Part shown: positions 8,138 to 16,704 of the stretch, piece by piece
Layout: each line of letters begins with the position of its first letter
Position numbering within the stretch: the first letter of the stretch is position 1
DNA from: an uncultured Clostridia bacterium
GTDB lineage: Bacteria > Bacillota > Clostridia > TANB77 > CAG-508
Direction of reading: 5' to 3'
DNA length: 28,773 nucleotides
Assembly: GCA_949935895.1 (NCBI GenBank)
Contig: CATLGL010000003.1
Coordinates: forward strand, 1-28,773
Program-made: the position numbers and the translations under genes
The notes under the pieces: generated by a model
The model's database searches: none
What the model saw: only the letters and a program-made list of their open reading frames with translations
Told to the model about the DNA's origin: nothing

Positions 8138-10368
8138 TTGGAAATACAAGGTAGACTAAATGAAATTATTTATCAAAATGAAGTAAATAGTTATACTGTA
8201 GCAACATTTGAAACAGATGAAGAAGAAATAACCATTGTAGGTTATCTCCCTTTTATTCATATGGGAGATACCTTAAAACTAATGGGAAAATATGTAACCC
8301 ATCAAGAATATGGCAAACAATTTAAAATCGATTCATTTGAAAAAATGATGCCACAAACATTAGAAGCATTAGAACAATACTTATCAAATGGCACCATTAA
8401 AGGAATTGGACCATCAACAGCAAAAAAAATTGTGAATACCTTTTTAGAAGATACCATTCATATTTTTAAATATGAACCAGAAAAATTAGCTTCTATTAAG
8501 GGGATTACAAAAGAAAAAGCATTCATGATGGCGCAAGATTTTAATGAAAACTGGGAGTTGTGGCAAATTGTTGGCTATTTAGAACGTTTTGGAATTGGAC
8601 CACAAAATGCTAAAAAAGTATACCAATTGTTAGGAGTAAATGCCATCAAGCAAATAGAAGAAAATCCCTATATGTTAGTAGACATCGCAAGAGGGGTTGA
8701 TTTTAAACAAATCGACAAAATGGCGAAAGATATTGGTATTGCATATGATAATGAAAAAAGAGTAGAAGGTGGAATCAAGTATAGTTTAAATCGAATTAGT
8801 TATAATCGGACATACTTGTGTAGAAAAGGAGAAACTTATTATATTTGTAAAAGATTTGTTACAAGTAGAACAAGAAGTAATTGAAAATAGTTTAATCAAC
8901 TTAAATGTAAGAAAAGAAATTGTAATAGAGGAGCAAGAAGAAATAAAATTAGTATACTTATATACCTATTATATGACAGAGCTAGGAATTGCAAAAAGGT
9001 TAATAGAACTTGTAAATAGTAACAACAATAAAGAAATCAAAAAATTAAAACAAGAATTAAAAAAATTAGAAAAAGAAACAGATTTTGAATTATCAGACAA
9101 GCAAAAAGAAGCTATTGAAATGGTAAATAAAGAAAATGTATGTATTATTACTGGAGGACCAGGAACAGGAAAAACTACCATTATAAAAACTATTATTGAT
9201 TTATTTCAAAATCAAACCAAAAAACTTGTTCTATGTGCACCAACAGGAAGAGCAGCAAAACGTATGACAGAAGCAACTAAAAAAGAGGCAAAAACATTAC
9301 ATCGTTTATTAGAAATTGGAAAAATAGAAGAAGAAGGAATTCAAAATAGTTTTGAACATGAAGTAGCACCAATTGATGCAGATGTAATTATTGTAGATGA
9401 AGTATCTATGGTAGATATATTTTTGATGAATTATCTTTTAAAAGCAATTTATAAAGGAACTAAACTAATTTTAGTAGGAGATGTAGACCAATTACCATCA
9501 GTAGGTCCAGGAAGTGTCTTAAAAGATATAATACAATCAGAAAAAATAAGAACCATTCATTTAGACAAAATTTTTAGACAAGCACAAAAAAGCAAAATTA
9601 TTGTAAACGCTCATAAAGTAAATGAAGGACAAACATTTTTAACAAAAGAAGAAGCTCAAAAAATGGAATCTAAAGAGGACTTTTTCTATATTAAACCAGA
9701 TACACAAGAAGAAATGATATATCAAGTATTAAGTTTAAGTAGTAGCCGACTTTCAAAATTTGGAGATTATAACTTTTTTGAACATATTCAAGTACTTTCA
9801 CCAACCAAAAAAGGAAATTTAGGCACTAAGGAATTAAATCGAGTCTTACAAGAAACACTTAATCCATCATCTAGCTTTAAAAAAGAGAAAAATAGTATGG
9901 GAGTGATATTTCGTGAGCAGGATAAAATTATGCAAATACGAAATAATTATGATATCTATTGGGAAAAACAAGAGCCAGAATATGAATATGGAAGTGGAGT
10001 ATTTAATGGAGAAATGGGCATCATTGAAAAAATAGACGAAATAGAAAAACAAGTAAAAATAAAGTTTGATGATGAAAAAACAGCATGGTATGCTTTTTCG
10101 GATTTAGACCAAATTGAACATGCTTATGCCATCACCATACATAAAGCCCAACGGAAGTGAATTTGATGTTGTTATTATGGTTGTTCCACCATCTTCTAAT
10201 ATGCTATTAACAAGGAATTTATTATATACAGGCATCACAAGGGCCAAAAAATTACTTATTATAATTAGTCAAGATAGAATTATTCAAGGAATGCTTCAAA
10301 ATTCAGATACAAAAAAACGTAATACAGGTTTAACTTATAAATTGAAACATATTTATGAAGAATTATAA
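8138..10368 (+). CDS. recD2: RecD2-type helicase, two +1 shifts
   Basis: SF1B 5'-3' DNA helicase of the RecD2/YrrC group, which acts in repair without RecBC. Reading with two +1 shifts gives 742 aa, the family's usual size. The N-terminal OB region (EIQGRLNEIIYQNEVNSYTV) is followed by helix-hairpin-helix segments (GIGPSTAKKI, GIGPQNAKKVYQLLG). Walker A is GGPGTGKTT (339-347), K345. Walker B is VIIVDEVSMVD with D420 and E421. GDVDQLPSVGPG and the C-terminal HKAQGSEFD motif are present, as is TGITRAKKLL near the end. Breaks occur at CGG 8807 (residue 224, SYNGHTC) and CGG 10152 (residue 672, HKAQGSEF). In both the restored residue is a Gly the family conserves. Start TTG 8138 has GAAGGGAAG upstream. 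Either break read normally would inactivate the helicase. Confidence 0.92.
8807..8810 (+). other. +1 frameshift site CGGA, recD2 site 1
   Basis: Context is TAT AAT CGG ACA TAC. Frame 0 stops at 8882-8884. Dropping the C gives AAT GGA CAT ACT TGT, that is NGHTC, where Gly-His is conserved in RecD2 proteins. Confidence 0.85.
10152..10155 (+). other. +1 frameshift site CGGA, recD2 site 2
   Basis: Context is AAA GCC CAA CGG AAG TGA. Dropping the C gives CAA GGA AGT GAA TTT GAT, restoring the HKAQGSEFD helicase motif whose Gly is essentially invariant. Confidence 0.88.
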
Positions 10369-10407
10369 AAATAGAACAAGAACGAATACTTCTAAAAGGA
10401 GGAAGAT

Positions 10408-11053
10408 ATGATAGAAAATATTCTTCAACTAATTTACCCAAATGTATGTGGCATATGTGGGAGCATTTCCAAACAAGATATTTGCAATAAATGTTATGTT
10501 AAAATAAGAAAATTACAAAGAAACAAAAAGAAAATTTATTTAACCAAACATTTTACAACACATATGTACTTATTTGATTACCAAGATATAATAAGACAAA
10601 AAATATTGCAATACAAATTTAACGAAAAAACGTATCTTTGTAGAGGATTTGCAAAAATTATTTTAAATAATGAAAAAATATGTGGATTTTTAAAAACTTA
10701 TGATATAATGACTTCAGTTCCAATTAGTAAAAAAAGAAAACGGTCAAAGAGGATACAACCAAAGTGAACTAATTGCTAAAAAGCTTGCCAAGGATATAGA
10801 AAATTTGCAATATGGACATCATATTTTATATAAAGTAAAAGATACGTTACCACAAAGTAAGCTAAATAAAGAAAAAAGGGAGACAAACCTTCAAGCTGCA
10901 TATCACATAAAAAATAGGCAATTGGTACAAAATAAAAAGGTTGTTTTATTTGATGATATTTATACAACAGGAAATACAGTAAATGAATGTAGCAAAGTAT
11001 TAAAAGTAGCAGGAGCAAAAGAAATTGGTGTATTAACACTTGCCAAGGATTAA
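10408..11053 (+). CDS. comF: ComF-family phosphoribosyltransferase-like protein, one +1 shift
   Basis: ComFC-like protein of about 214 aa once a +1 shift is applied. The N-terminus has a zinc-ribbon pattern, CGICG followed by CNKC. The middle carries VPISKKRK, where frame 0 ends at 10767. The +1 frame continues GQRGYNQSELIAKKLA, the family's RGYNQ signature, and the phosphoribosyl-binding loop VVLFDDIYTTGNT with D182 and D183. ComFC acts in DNA uptake in competent Firmicutes; homologues are widespread, so presence does not prove competence. The shift is at CGG 10741. Families usually have Arg, Lys or another residue at that position, so this site does not by itself decide between Gly and Arg decoding. 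AAGGAGGAAG precedes the ATG. It lies 39 bases after recD2, likely one transcript. Confidence 0.88.
10741..10744 (+). other. +1 frameshift site CGGT in comF
   Basis: Context is AAA AGA AAA CGG TCA AAG. Frame 0 stops at 10765-10767. Dropping the C gives AAA GGT CAA AGA GGA TAC AAC CAA, restoring RGYNQ. Confidence 0.83.
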
Positions 11054-11069
11054 AAGGATGAGGTGAAGA

Positions 11070-13065
11070 ATGGAAGAATTAGTAGAAAGTATTTTAGATT
11101 ATGTACGAAATGATTATACCGATTATGCCATTATGATAAATGGTGAATGGGGAAGCGGAAAAACGTATTTTTGGAATCATAAAATCAAAAATAAAATTGA
11201 ATCAATGCAATTAAATCGGTAAGCAGTATACAACGATTTATATGTCATTATATGGAATCTCCAATTTAGAAGAAATTAGTAAAAAAATATTTATTGAAAC
11301 GACCCAACTAATGGATAAAAACTTAAAACGCTATATGCAAGCAAATGAGCAAACTACCATACCAGAGTATGCCAAAACAGGATTAGATATGGCAAACTTC
11401 TTTGGGGTAACACAAAATGGAGATAATATAGATTATGAAGAGTTTTTTACAACGGATGATAAAGTATTGTGCTTTGATGACTTAGAAAGAGCAAATGTAG
11501 ATGTTATTGATATCTTAGGATATATCAATAACTTTGTAGAACATGATCACATTAAAACCATTATAATTTGTAATGAAAAAGAACTATCCACAAAATTAAA
11601 AAGTAGCAATTTAGAAATGAAAACATTTATTGCAACATACTTGTTAGATAAAGAAGGAGATTTAGCACAAGTAAGTGATAAACCAATGGTAGAAAAAATT
11701 CAAGACAAAATTGAATATGTATTTGATAAAGCAAATGATTACGAAAGAATAAAAGAAAAACTAATAGGAGAGACATTTGAATATGCACCAGAGTTTACTT
11801 ATATTATAAATGGGTTGTTGATGAGATATGAAAATAACGAAGAACTCATTCGCTTTTTAAGAAAAAATACAGGCTTGATTATTTCTACTTTTGACAAAAG
11901 TGGTACTAGAAACCTAAGAATTTTAAAGCATGCCTTAAATGATTTTCGTAAGATATTTGATATGGTAAATAACTATTATCCTAATACCAATAATCGAGTA
12001 TTACAAACTATGCTTATTTTTACAATTGCGGTTTCATTTGAAATAAAAGCAGGAAAGATTACAAAAGATAAATTTGTCAATATTAAAGACAACGAAGAAT
12101 ACAAGTCAATTTTGGTATCTTCAAGAGTACTACTAACCGATAATCGACAATTCTATATAAAAGAATTTGATAATAATTATTATTATAACTTTAAAGCAGA
12201 ATATCGTTTCTTTAAATTTATTGAAATTTATGTACGTACTAGAATTTTTAATATGAAAACATTTAAAGAAAATATGGAGGTGATTATTAACACAATTGAT
12301 ACTGATAAACTTCCAGGTTATAAAAGATTATTAACAGAAGAGTATTGGAAAATTACAGACGACCAATTTGAAAATGTAATAGAAGAAGTAATAGAAGATG
12401 TAAAAGATGGGAAAGTACGTTTAATCGATGTTGTAAAACTATTTGCTTATTTTAGTTACTTTATAAAAAAAGGACTTATTAGTCATGACATGAAAACCAT
12501 CAAAAGTGTATTTTTTAATGGAATGAATATAGCTTCCTTAACTTCTGACTATTGTGACAATGTAGAAGAGGAATTAGCAGAAATTACAGTAGGAGAGGTT
12601 AATTCAGATATTGAAGAAATACTAAAACATTTTAACCAATTAAATGTACAGTTAAAAGATAAAATGTATATTGAAAAAGCAGATGAAATTTTTAAATGCA
12701 TACCAATGCGTATGGAGGACTTTTATGAAAGATTTGATAAAGAATGTATGAATGTACCAATTTTTAAGTATTATGATGTATTTCAAATGTTTCAAAGAAT
12801 TTCATGTGCAAGCAATGAAGATATTGTAACAATTAAAGAAAAACTAGTAAATCGTGTTAAACTATATCCAACAGAAATAGAACCAGAAATGAAAAATATA
12901 AGACAATTAAAGCAATTGATAGATGATTATACAAGCAGTAAAGAAGCAACAATTAAAATTGTTATGTTAAGGGAATTTTCTAAGGATTTAGGATATATTT
13001 TAGAACAATATGATGTACCAATATTACAAGAAATAAAGGAAAAAGAGGAGTTAATAGAAGAATAA
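11070..13065 (+). CDS. KAP-like P-loop NTPase, one +1 shift
   Basis: Predicted ATPase of about 664 aa. Frame 0 from ATG 11070 gives MEELVESILDYVRNDY and Walker A GEWGSGKT (25-32, K31), then meets CGG TAA at 11217-11222. In the +1 frame the protein continues GKQYTTIYMSLYGISNLEEI, with Walker B VLCFDDLERA (D136, D137) and a sensor-like TIIICNEKEL. This arrangement (GEWGSGKT, SLYG, FDDLERA) is typical of KAP-type P-loop NTPases, some of which act in phage exclusion or other defence. I see no obvious transmembrane insert. The C-terminal 450 residues are helical, charged and unfamiliar. It stands alone between comF and pepV with no evident partner, so a defence role is only an inference. AGGTGAAG precedes the ATG. 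No other in-frame CGG after the shift. Confidence 0.78.
11217..11220 (+). other. +1 frameshift site CGGT in the KAP-like gene
   Basis: Context is TTA AAT CGG TAA GCA. A stop codon follows CGG directly. Dropping the C gives AAT GGT AAG CAG TAT and joins Walker A to Walker B. Confidence 0.83.
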
Positions 13066-13144
13066 GTAAAAGTACGAATTCATTATGAAATTGTGATATA
13101 TAAAATTATGAATAAATATATTTGTCTAGGATAAAACATAGATA

Positions 13145-13192
13145 AAAAGAAGAAAAGAGAGGAAAAATGTAAATCATCTCTTTTCTTCTTTT
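13145..13192. terminator. Bidirectional terminator between the KAP-like gene and pepV
   Basis: Perfect 16-bp inverted repeat: 13145-13160 with 13177-13192, loop of 16 bases. A-rich on the left and T-rich on the right, so it can end the plus-strand NTPase gene and the minus-strand pepV gene. Confidence 0.85.
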
Positions 13193-13194
13193 AC

Positions 13195-14581
13195 TTAACA
13201 ACACAATTCATAAATAGCATTTGCATAAATATTTGTTGCGAGTATTAAATTATCAATTGAAATAAATTCATCTACTTGATGGCACATATCTTTTTGGTTT
13301 GGCATGTTAGAACCAAAAGATACAAAGTTTGGAAAGGCTCTTGCATAGGTTGCCCCTCCAATAGTGATGGGAGATGCGTTAAGCTTAGTTGTGTTGTTAA
13401 AAACATGACAAAGTGTTTGAACAAGCCAGTGATTTTTTGGAAGATATAAAGCCTTTTTTTCACCAGAGAAGGTAGTATTTATAAAAGTAGGAGTAGAAGC
13501 AAGAATTTTCTCTTTTATAGTTTCAATATTGGTATGAATAGGAATGCGTAAATTCATACCAAGGACAAGTTTAGAAGCTTGTATGGTTAAATTAGCTACA
13601 TTTAAAGTAAGAAAACCAGATTCGTCATTTAAGTTGATTCCTAAACTTTTTCCATCATATTCTAATCCAATCTTTTCATAAAAATAAGATAACAACGAAT
13701 TTGAAATAGAATAGTGTTGGAATAGCTCATAAAGAATAATTAAAACTTGAGAAATCGCATTTTTTCCTAAGTCAGGATGTGCGGCATGTGCACTAATTCC
13801 ATATGAAGTTAGGATAATACGATTATGTTCTTTTTTTATATCAATATTAAAATTATACTTTTCCACAAACATTTTTAAGTTGTGCATACAGTCATCACAA
13901 GAAATACAATTATCCACTAAAAGTGTTATACTACAATACTTTGGAACAACATTAATAGGATTATTATGACAATCAATATGAATAATTTGTATAGAGTCTT
14001 GCTTGTTATGAGAATATAAAAAGACATTTAACAATCCCTTTTCAGCATATATACAAGGAAAATCTGCATCAGGACTAAAACCAAAAGATGGTGCTTCTTC
14101 TTTCTTCTTATAATACTCAATGCATTTCCAATCATTTTCTTCATTTAATCCTAAAATAAGACGAACTCTCTTATTTACATTGCAATTATCCATAATAGTT
14201 TTCATAGCGTATAGACTAGCCATAACAGGTCCTTTATCATCAATAGCCCCACGTCCATAAATTTTACCATCCGTAATTGTGGCATGAAAAGGAGGAAAGG
14301 TCCAACTGTCTTTTGCAGGAACAACATCTAAATGAGCAATAATACCAAGTATTTCCTCTCCTTGCCCAAATTCAATATAACCGGCAATATCCATCAAGAT
14401 TTTTTGTGCGAAATCCCAATTGTTTTCCTAAGTCTAACATATATTCTAGTGCAATATTGCAGTTTTTACCAAAAGGGGTAGAGGGATTAGAAGATTCTTC
14501 AAAAACACTTGGAATTTGAATGAGTTCACAGGTAGAATGAATGATATCTTCTTTTAGTAAATCAATTTGTTTACGAAACAT
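13195..14581 (-). CDS. pepV: PepV-type M20 dipeptidase, one +1 shift
   Basis: Zinc dipeptidase of the M20A PepV group, about 461 aa with the shift. The start ATG at 14581 has AAAGGAG upstream and gives MFRKQIDLLKEDIIHSTCEL, then IQIPSVFEE. Frame 0 ends at 14372. The +1 frame runs on from GYIEFGQGEE to AHLDVVPA (H83, D85), GRGAIDDKGP (bridging Asp D114), NEEND (acidic metal and catalytic residues) and GISAHAAHPDLGKNA in the lid region, ending AIYELCC. The join is CGG on the minus strand at 14383-14381: skipping C gives GAT GGA TAT TGC GGT TAT ATT. The restored Gly matches the DGYAGY-type segment common in this family. It is the only shifted gene on the minus strand and the extra C is on its coding strand. 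Confidence 0.92.
14380..14383 (-). other. +1 frameshift site CGGT in pepV
   Basis: On the minus strand the context is TAT TGC CGG TTA TAT TGA. Frame 0 stops two codons after CGG. Dropping the C gives TGC GGT TAT ATT GAA TTT GGG and reopens the gene. Confidence 0.85.
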
Positions 14582-14608
14582 AACAATCTCCTTTCTTTTA
14601 TTAGTAGT

Positions 14609-14637
14609 ATTATATGAATAAAATGAAAAATTATCAA
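14609..14637 (-). promoter_or_regulatory. Promoter for pepV
   Basis: On the minus strand, TTGATA (14637-14632), 17-base spacer, TATAAT (14614-14609). The ATG follows 27 bases downstream at 14581. Confidence 0.75.
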
Positions 14638-14663
14638 TACTATTTCTAATACAATAAGAAATG

Positions 14664-14686
14664 GCGCTAGACATAAAGTCTAGCGC
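14664..14686 (-). terminator. Stem-loop terminator after the hypothetical minus-strand gene
   Basis: Perfect 9-bp stem GCGCTAGAC (14664-14672) with GTCTAGCGC (14678-14686), loop of 5. In minus orientation it lies 13 bases past the stop at 14700. The T tract after it is weak. Confidence 0.65.
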
Positions 14687-14699
14687 TAAGAAAGGTTGT

Positions 14700-15185
14700 T
14701 TAATTTTTAGCAAAAATGTCTGGAATTAAGAATTCGAGATGGTTTTTTATTCTCTTTATATTGGGATTATTATCATCAAATTTAAAAAGAATAGATAATG
14801 CAATAGGAGTTTTTATAAATATGACTTCCACCTGATCGGTGTATGCACTTAAATAGGAAATTGCTTTCACATCAGATTGTAAATAATCATAATAATCAGA
14901 TGTTTTTCCTAAATCGTATACTAATTCTAATTCAGGAATAGGAGCAGTATGTTTGTCAGGGAAAAATTCAATGCATAAACGATACTGCGTTCGAGACTGA
15001 CATTTAGCAAGATAAAACATAGAAGTGCTTGCTACCAACCGTTTAGGAGCAAGTAAAAAAACTCCAAAGTGACGATGATCACTACTAGAGGACAACTGTT
15101 TAGATAAGAACGTATTAATCTTATTTATCCGTTCATCTAAGTCCTTAATGGAGTCATCACGATACAAATCAAAACCCAAGTACAT
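14700..15185 (-). CDS. Hypothetical protein, 161 aa, with two in-frame CGG codons
   Basis: I do not recognise this family. The ATG at 15185 has AAAGGAG seven bases upstream and a good promoter before it, and a stem-loop follows the stop, so it looks like an expressed single gene. The protein is mixed alpha/beta by eye, with no signal peptide, membrane segment or metal motif; a short coiled segment lies at about 12-33. It holds the only two in-frame CGG codons that are not at a frameshift: 15131-15129 (DLDERINK, residue 19) and 15041-15039 (APKRLVAS, residue 49). In both a +1 shift would hit a stop at once (GGA TAA; GGT TGG TAG). So here CGG must be read in frame, or the product is truncated. 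Its T-ending codons resemble those of pepV on the same strand, so codon use is not proof of transfer. Confidence 0.7.
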   Translation of the reverse strand: MYLGFDLYRDDSIKDLDERINKINTFLSKQLSSSSDHRHFGVFLLAPKRLVASTSMFYLAKCQSRTQYRLCIEFFPDKHTAPIPELELVYDLGKTSDYYDYLQSDVKAISYLSAYTDQVEVIFIKTPIALSILFKFDDNNPNIKRIKNHLEFLIPDIFAKN

Positions 15186-15230
15186 TTCAAATCTCCTTTC
15201 AATTACCTTGATAGGTCATTTATGTAATCA

Positions 15231-15259
15231 ATTATACTATAGAATTTATAAAAAAGCAA
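15231..15259 (-). promoter_or_regulatory. Promoter for the hypothetical minus-strand gene
   Basis: On the minus strand, TTGCTT (15259-15254), 17-base spacer, TATAAT (15236-15231), divergent from the rpsJ promoter. Confidence 0.65.
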
Positions 15260-15309
15260 ATAAGATAGAGAAATGTTACAAAAAAATGACAGAAAATGAA
15301 ATTTTTGTA

Positions 15310-15338
15310 TTGACATACGGAAATAAGCGTTATATAAT
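15310..15338 (+). promoter_or_regulatory. Main promoter of the S10-spc ribosomal operon
   Basis: Consensus TTGACA (15310-15315), 17-base spacer, TATAAT (15333-15338). Predicted start near 15345, giving a leader of about 210 bases before rpsJ. Confidence 0.88.
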
Positions 15339-15344
15339 AGATAA

Positions 15345-15540
15345 GCATGTAGATTTGCGATGAAGTGGAATGTGGCTACATCCTTACGGGTGGAGGGAAC
15401 TTCCATGGAGTATGTCTTGGCTTAGACCGGGCGGTAAGAAAGCACTTATCCCAAGAGGCACATGCGGAACTTGGGTTTTTATATGGTGATACAAGAAACA
15501 CCAGGGTGCGTTTAAACTTGCCAAGGTACAAATTATTTTA
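15345..15540 (+). promoter_or_regulatory. Structured 5' leader of the ribosomal operon, possible attenuator
   Basis: This stretch is visibly richer in G and C than its surroundings and has no ORF. A stem CCCAAG (15450-15455) with CTTGGG (15470-15475) is followed by TTTTTA (15476-15481), terminator-like. An upstream CTTGG (15416-15420) can pair instead with CCAAG (15451-15455), so the two helices exclude each other. A further CCAAGG lies at 15521-15526. ATGTAG (15347-15352) can pair with CTACAT (15376-15381). This layout suits autogenous control by a ribosomal protein, as in other leaders, but I do not recognise the class. Confidence 0.5.
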
Positions 15541-15555
15541 AGGAGGGAAATACTT

Positions 15556-15885
15556 ATGGCAACAACAAAACAAATGGTAGGAAGCGAGAAAATCAGAATA
15601 AGATTAAAAGCTTATGATCATGTTGTTTTAGATCAGTCTGCTGAAAAAATAGTAGATACTGCTAAAAGAACAGGAGCTAAAGTTTCAGGTCCTATTCCAT
15701 TACCTACACAAAAAGAAGTTGTAACAATTTTACGTTGTCCTCATAAATACAAAGATGCAAGAGAACAATTCGAAATGAGAACACATAAAAGAGTGATTGA
15801 CATTTTATATCCAACACAAAAAACAGTTGACAATTTAATGAAATTAGATTTACCAGCTGGTGTTGAAATAGAAATCAAATTATAA
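15556..15885 (+). CDS. rpsJ: 30S ribosomal protein S10
   Basis: First gene of the operon; S10 is part of the 30S head and also NusE, the partner of NusB in antitermination. The protein is 109 aa with family motifs IRIRLKAYDHVVLDQSA, GPIPLPT, FEMRTHKRVIDI and a C-terminal LPAGVEIEIKL. About six residues longer than usual at the N-terminus. AAGGAGGG lies upstream at good spacing. The gap to rplC is 170 bases, far longer than usual, and carries two stem-loops. Confidence 0.97.
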   Translation: MATTKQMVGSEKIRIRLKAYDHVVLDQSAEKIVDTAKRTGAKVSGPIPLPTQKEVVTILRCPHKYKDAREQFEMRTHKRVIDILYPTQKTVDNLMKLDLPAGVEIEIKL

Positions 15886-15957
15886 TTTGAAGATGAAAAA
15901 TTAGTATGTATGTATTAGGAAATGAAAATTTACTAATACTCCAAAATTAAAAAACCA

Positions 15958-16024
15958 TGCTGGCAAAAGGTCAGCCAATAGTTTAAGTTAGCTGTAACAA
16001 ATACAGTCAGTTTTACAGATAACT
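15958..16024 (+). other. Stem-loops in the rpsJ-rplC gap
   Basis: Stem 1: GCTGGC (15959-15964) with GTCAGC (15970-15975), one G-U pair. Stem 2: AGTTAGCTGTAA (15986-15997) with TTACAGATAACT (16013-16024), 11 of 12 pairs, loop of 15. The second ends 17 bases before the rplC ribosome site. Confidence 0.6.
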
Positions 16025-16055
16025 TATGCGGTGAAACGTATAGGAGGAAATTATA

Positions 16056-16685
16056 ATGAAAGCAATTATCGGAAAGAAAATAGGAATGACACAAATTTTC
16101 GATGAAAAAGGAATGGTTATTCCAGTAACAATTATTCAAGCAGGACCTTGTGCCGTAACACAAGTAAAATCTACTGAGACAGATGGCTATAATGCTATAC
16201 AATTAGGATTCGGCGAGGTAAAAGAAAAACATATGAATAAACCAGCAAAAGGTCATTTTGCAAAAGCAGGAATTGCAAACCAAAAACATTTAAGAGAATT
16301 TAGAGTAGCTTCAATTGATGTAAAAGTTGGAGATGAATTAAAAGTAGATGTGTTTACAGCTGGGGAGAAGATAGATATTCAAGGAACAACAAAAGGAAAA
16401 GGTTTCCAAGGTGTTATTAAACGTCATGGACAATCAAGAGGACCAATGGGACATGGTTCAATGTATCATAGAAGACCAGGTTCAATGGGACCAACATCAA
16501 CACCAGGAAGAGTATTTAAAGGAAAAAAACTTCCTGGACACATGGGAGTACAAACTGTTACAATCCAAAATTTAGATGTTGTGAGAATTGATTTAGACAA
16601 AAATGTTATTTTAGTAAAAGGTAGTGTTCCAGGAGCAAAAGGTTCTCTACTAAAAATTAGGCAAGCTGTTAAAGCTACGAAATAG
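16056..16685 (+). CDS. rplC: 50S ribosomal protein L3
   Basis: L3, 209 aa, an early-assembly protein near the peptidyl-transferase centre. Motifs: AIIGKKIGMTQIF at the start, VTIIQAGPCAV, the internal loop GQSRGPMGHGSMYHRRPGS, and VKGSVPGAKGSLL near the end. Usual length for the family. TAGGAGG precedes the ATG. CGG triplets at 16070 and 16211 are both out of frame. It lies 19 bases before rplD. Confidence 0.98.
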   Translation: MKAIIGKKIGMTQIFDEKGMVIPVTIIQAGPCAVTQVKSTETDGYNAIQLGFGEVKEKHMNKPAKGHFAKAGIANQKHLREFRVASIDVKVGDELKVDVFTAGEKIDIQGTTKGKGFQGVIKRHGQSRGPMGHGSMYHRRPGSMGPTSTPGRVFKGKKLPGHMGVQTVTIQNLDVVRIDLDKNVILVKGSVPGAKGSLLKIRQAVKATK

Positions 16686-16704
16686 AAAGGAAGGAGGATA
16701 AAAC

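Noticed and set aside
10114..10368. Separate small gene after recD2
   Set aside because: It is the last part of the helicase (GSEFD motif and TGITRAKK), joined at CGG 10152.
10741..10744. Four-base codon CGGN read as Arg
   Set aside because: comF alone would allow Arg, but recD2 and pepV have conserved Gly at the same step, so Gly decoding is preferred.
11242..13065. NTPase starting at ATG 11242
   Set aside because: That start omits Walker A, which is encoded upstream at 11142-11165 in the other frame with a good start at 11070.
1487..14383. Ordinary pseudogene formation in seven adjacent genes
   Set aside because: Random decay would give varied indels and stops. All eight breaks are single +1 changes at CGG, and dnaE is essential, so decay does not fit.
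14700..15185. Horizontal transfer of the hypothetical gene judged from its codons
   Set aside because: Its CGT, CCT and GCT preference is also seen in pepV on the same strand, so strand bias explains most of it. I kept the CGG exception but not a transfer claim.
15345..15540. tRNA or known riboswitch in the rpsJ leader
   Set aside because: I could not find a cloverleaf or a ligand-binding core I recognise; the position before rpsJ points to ribosomal-protein control.
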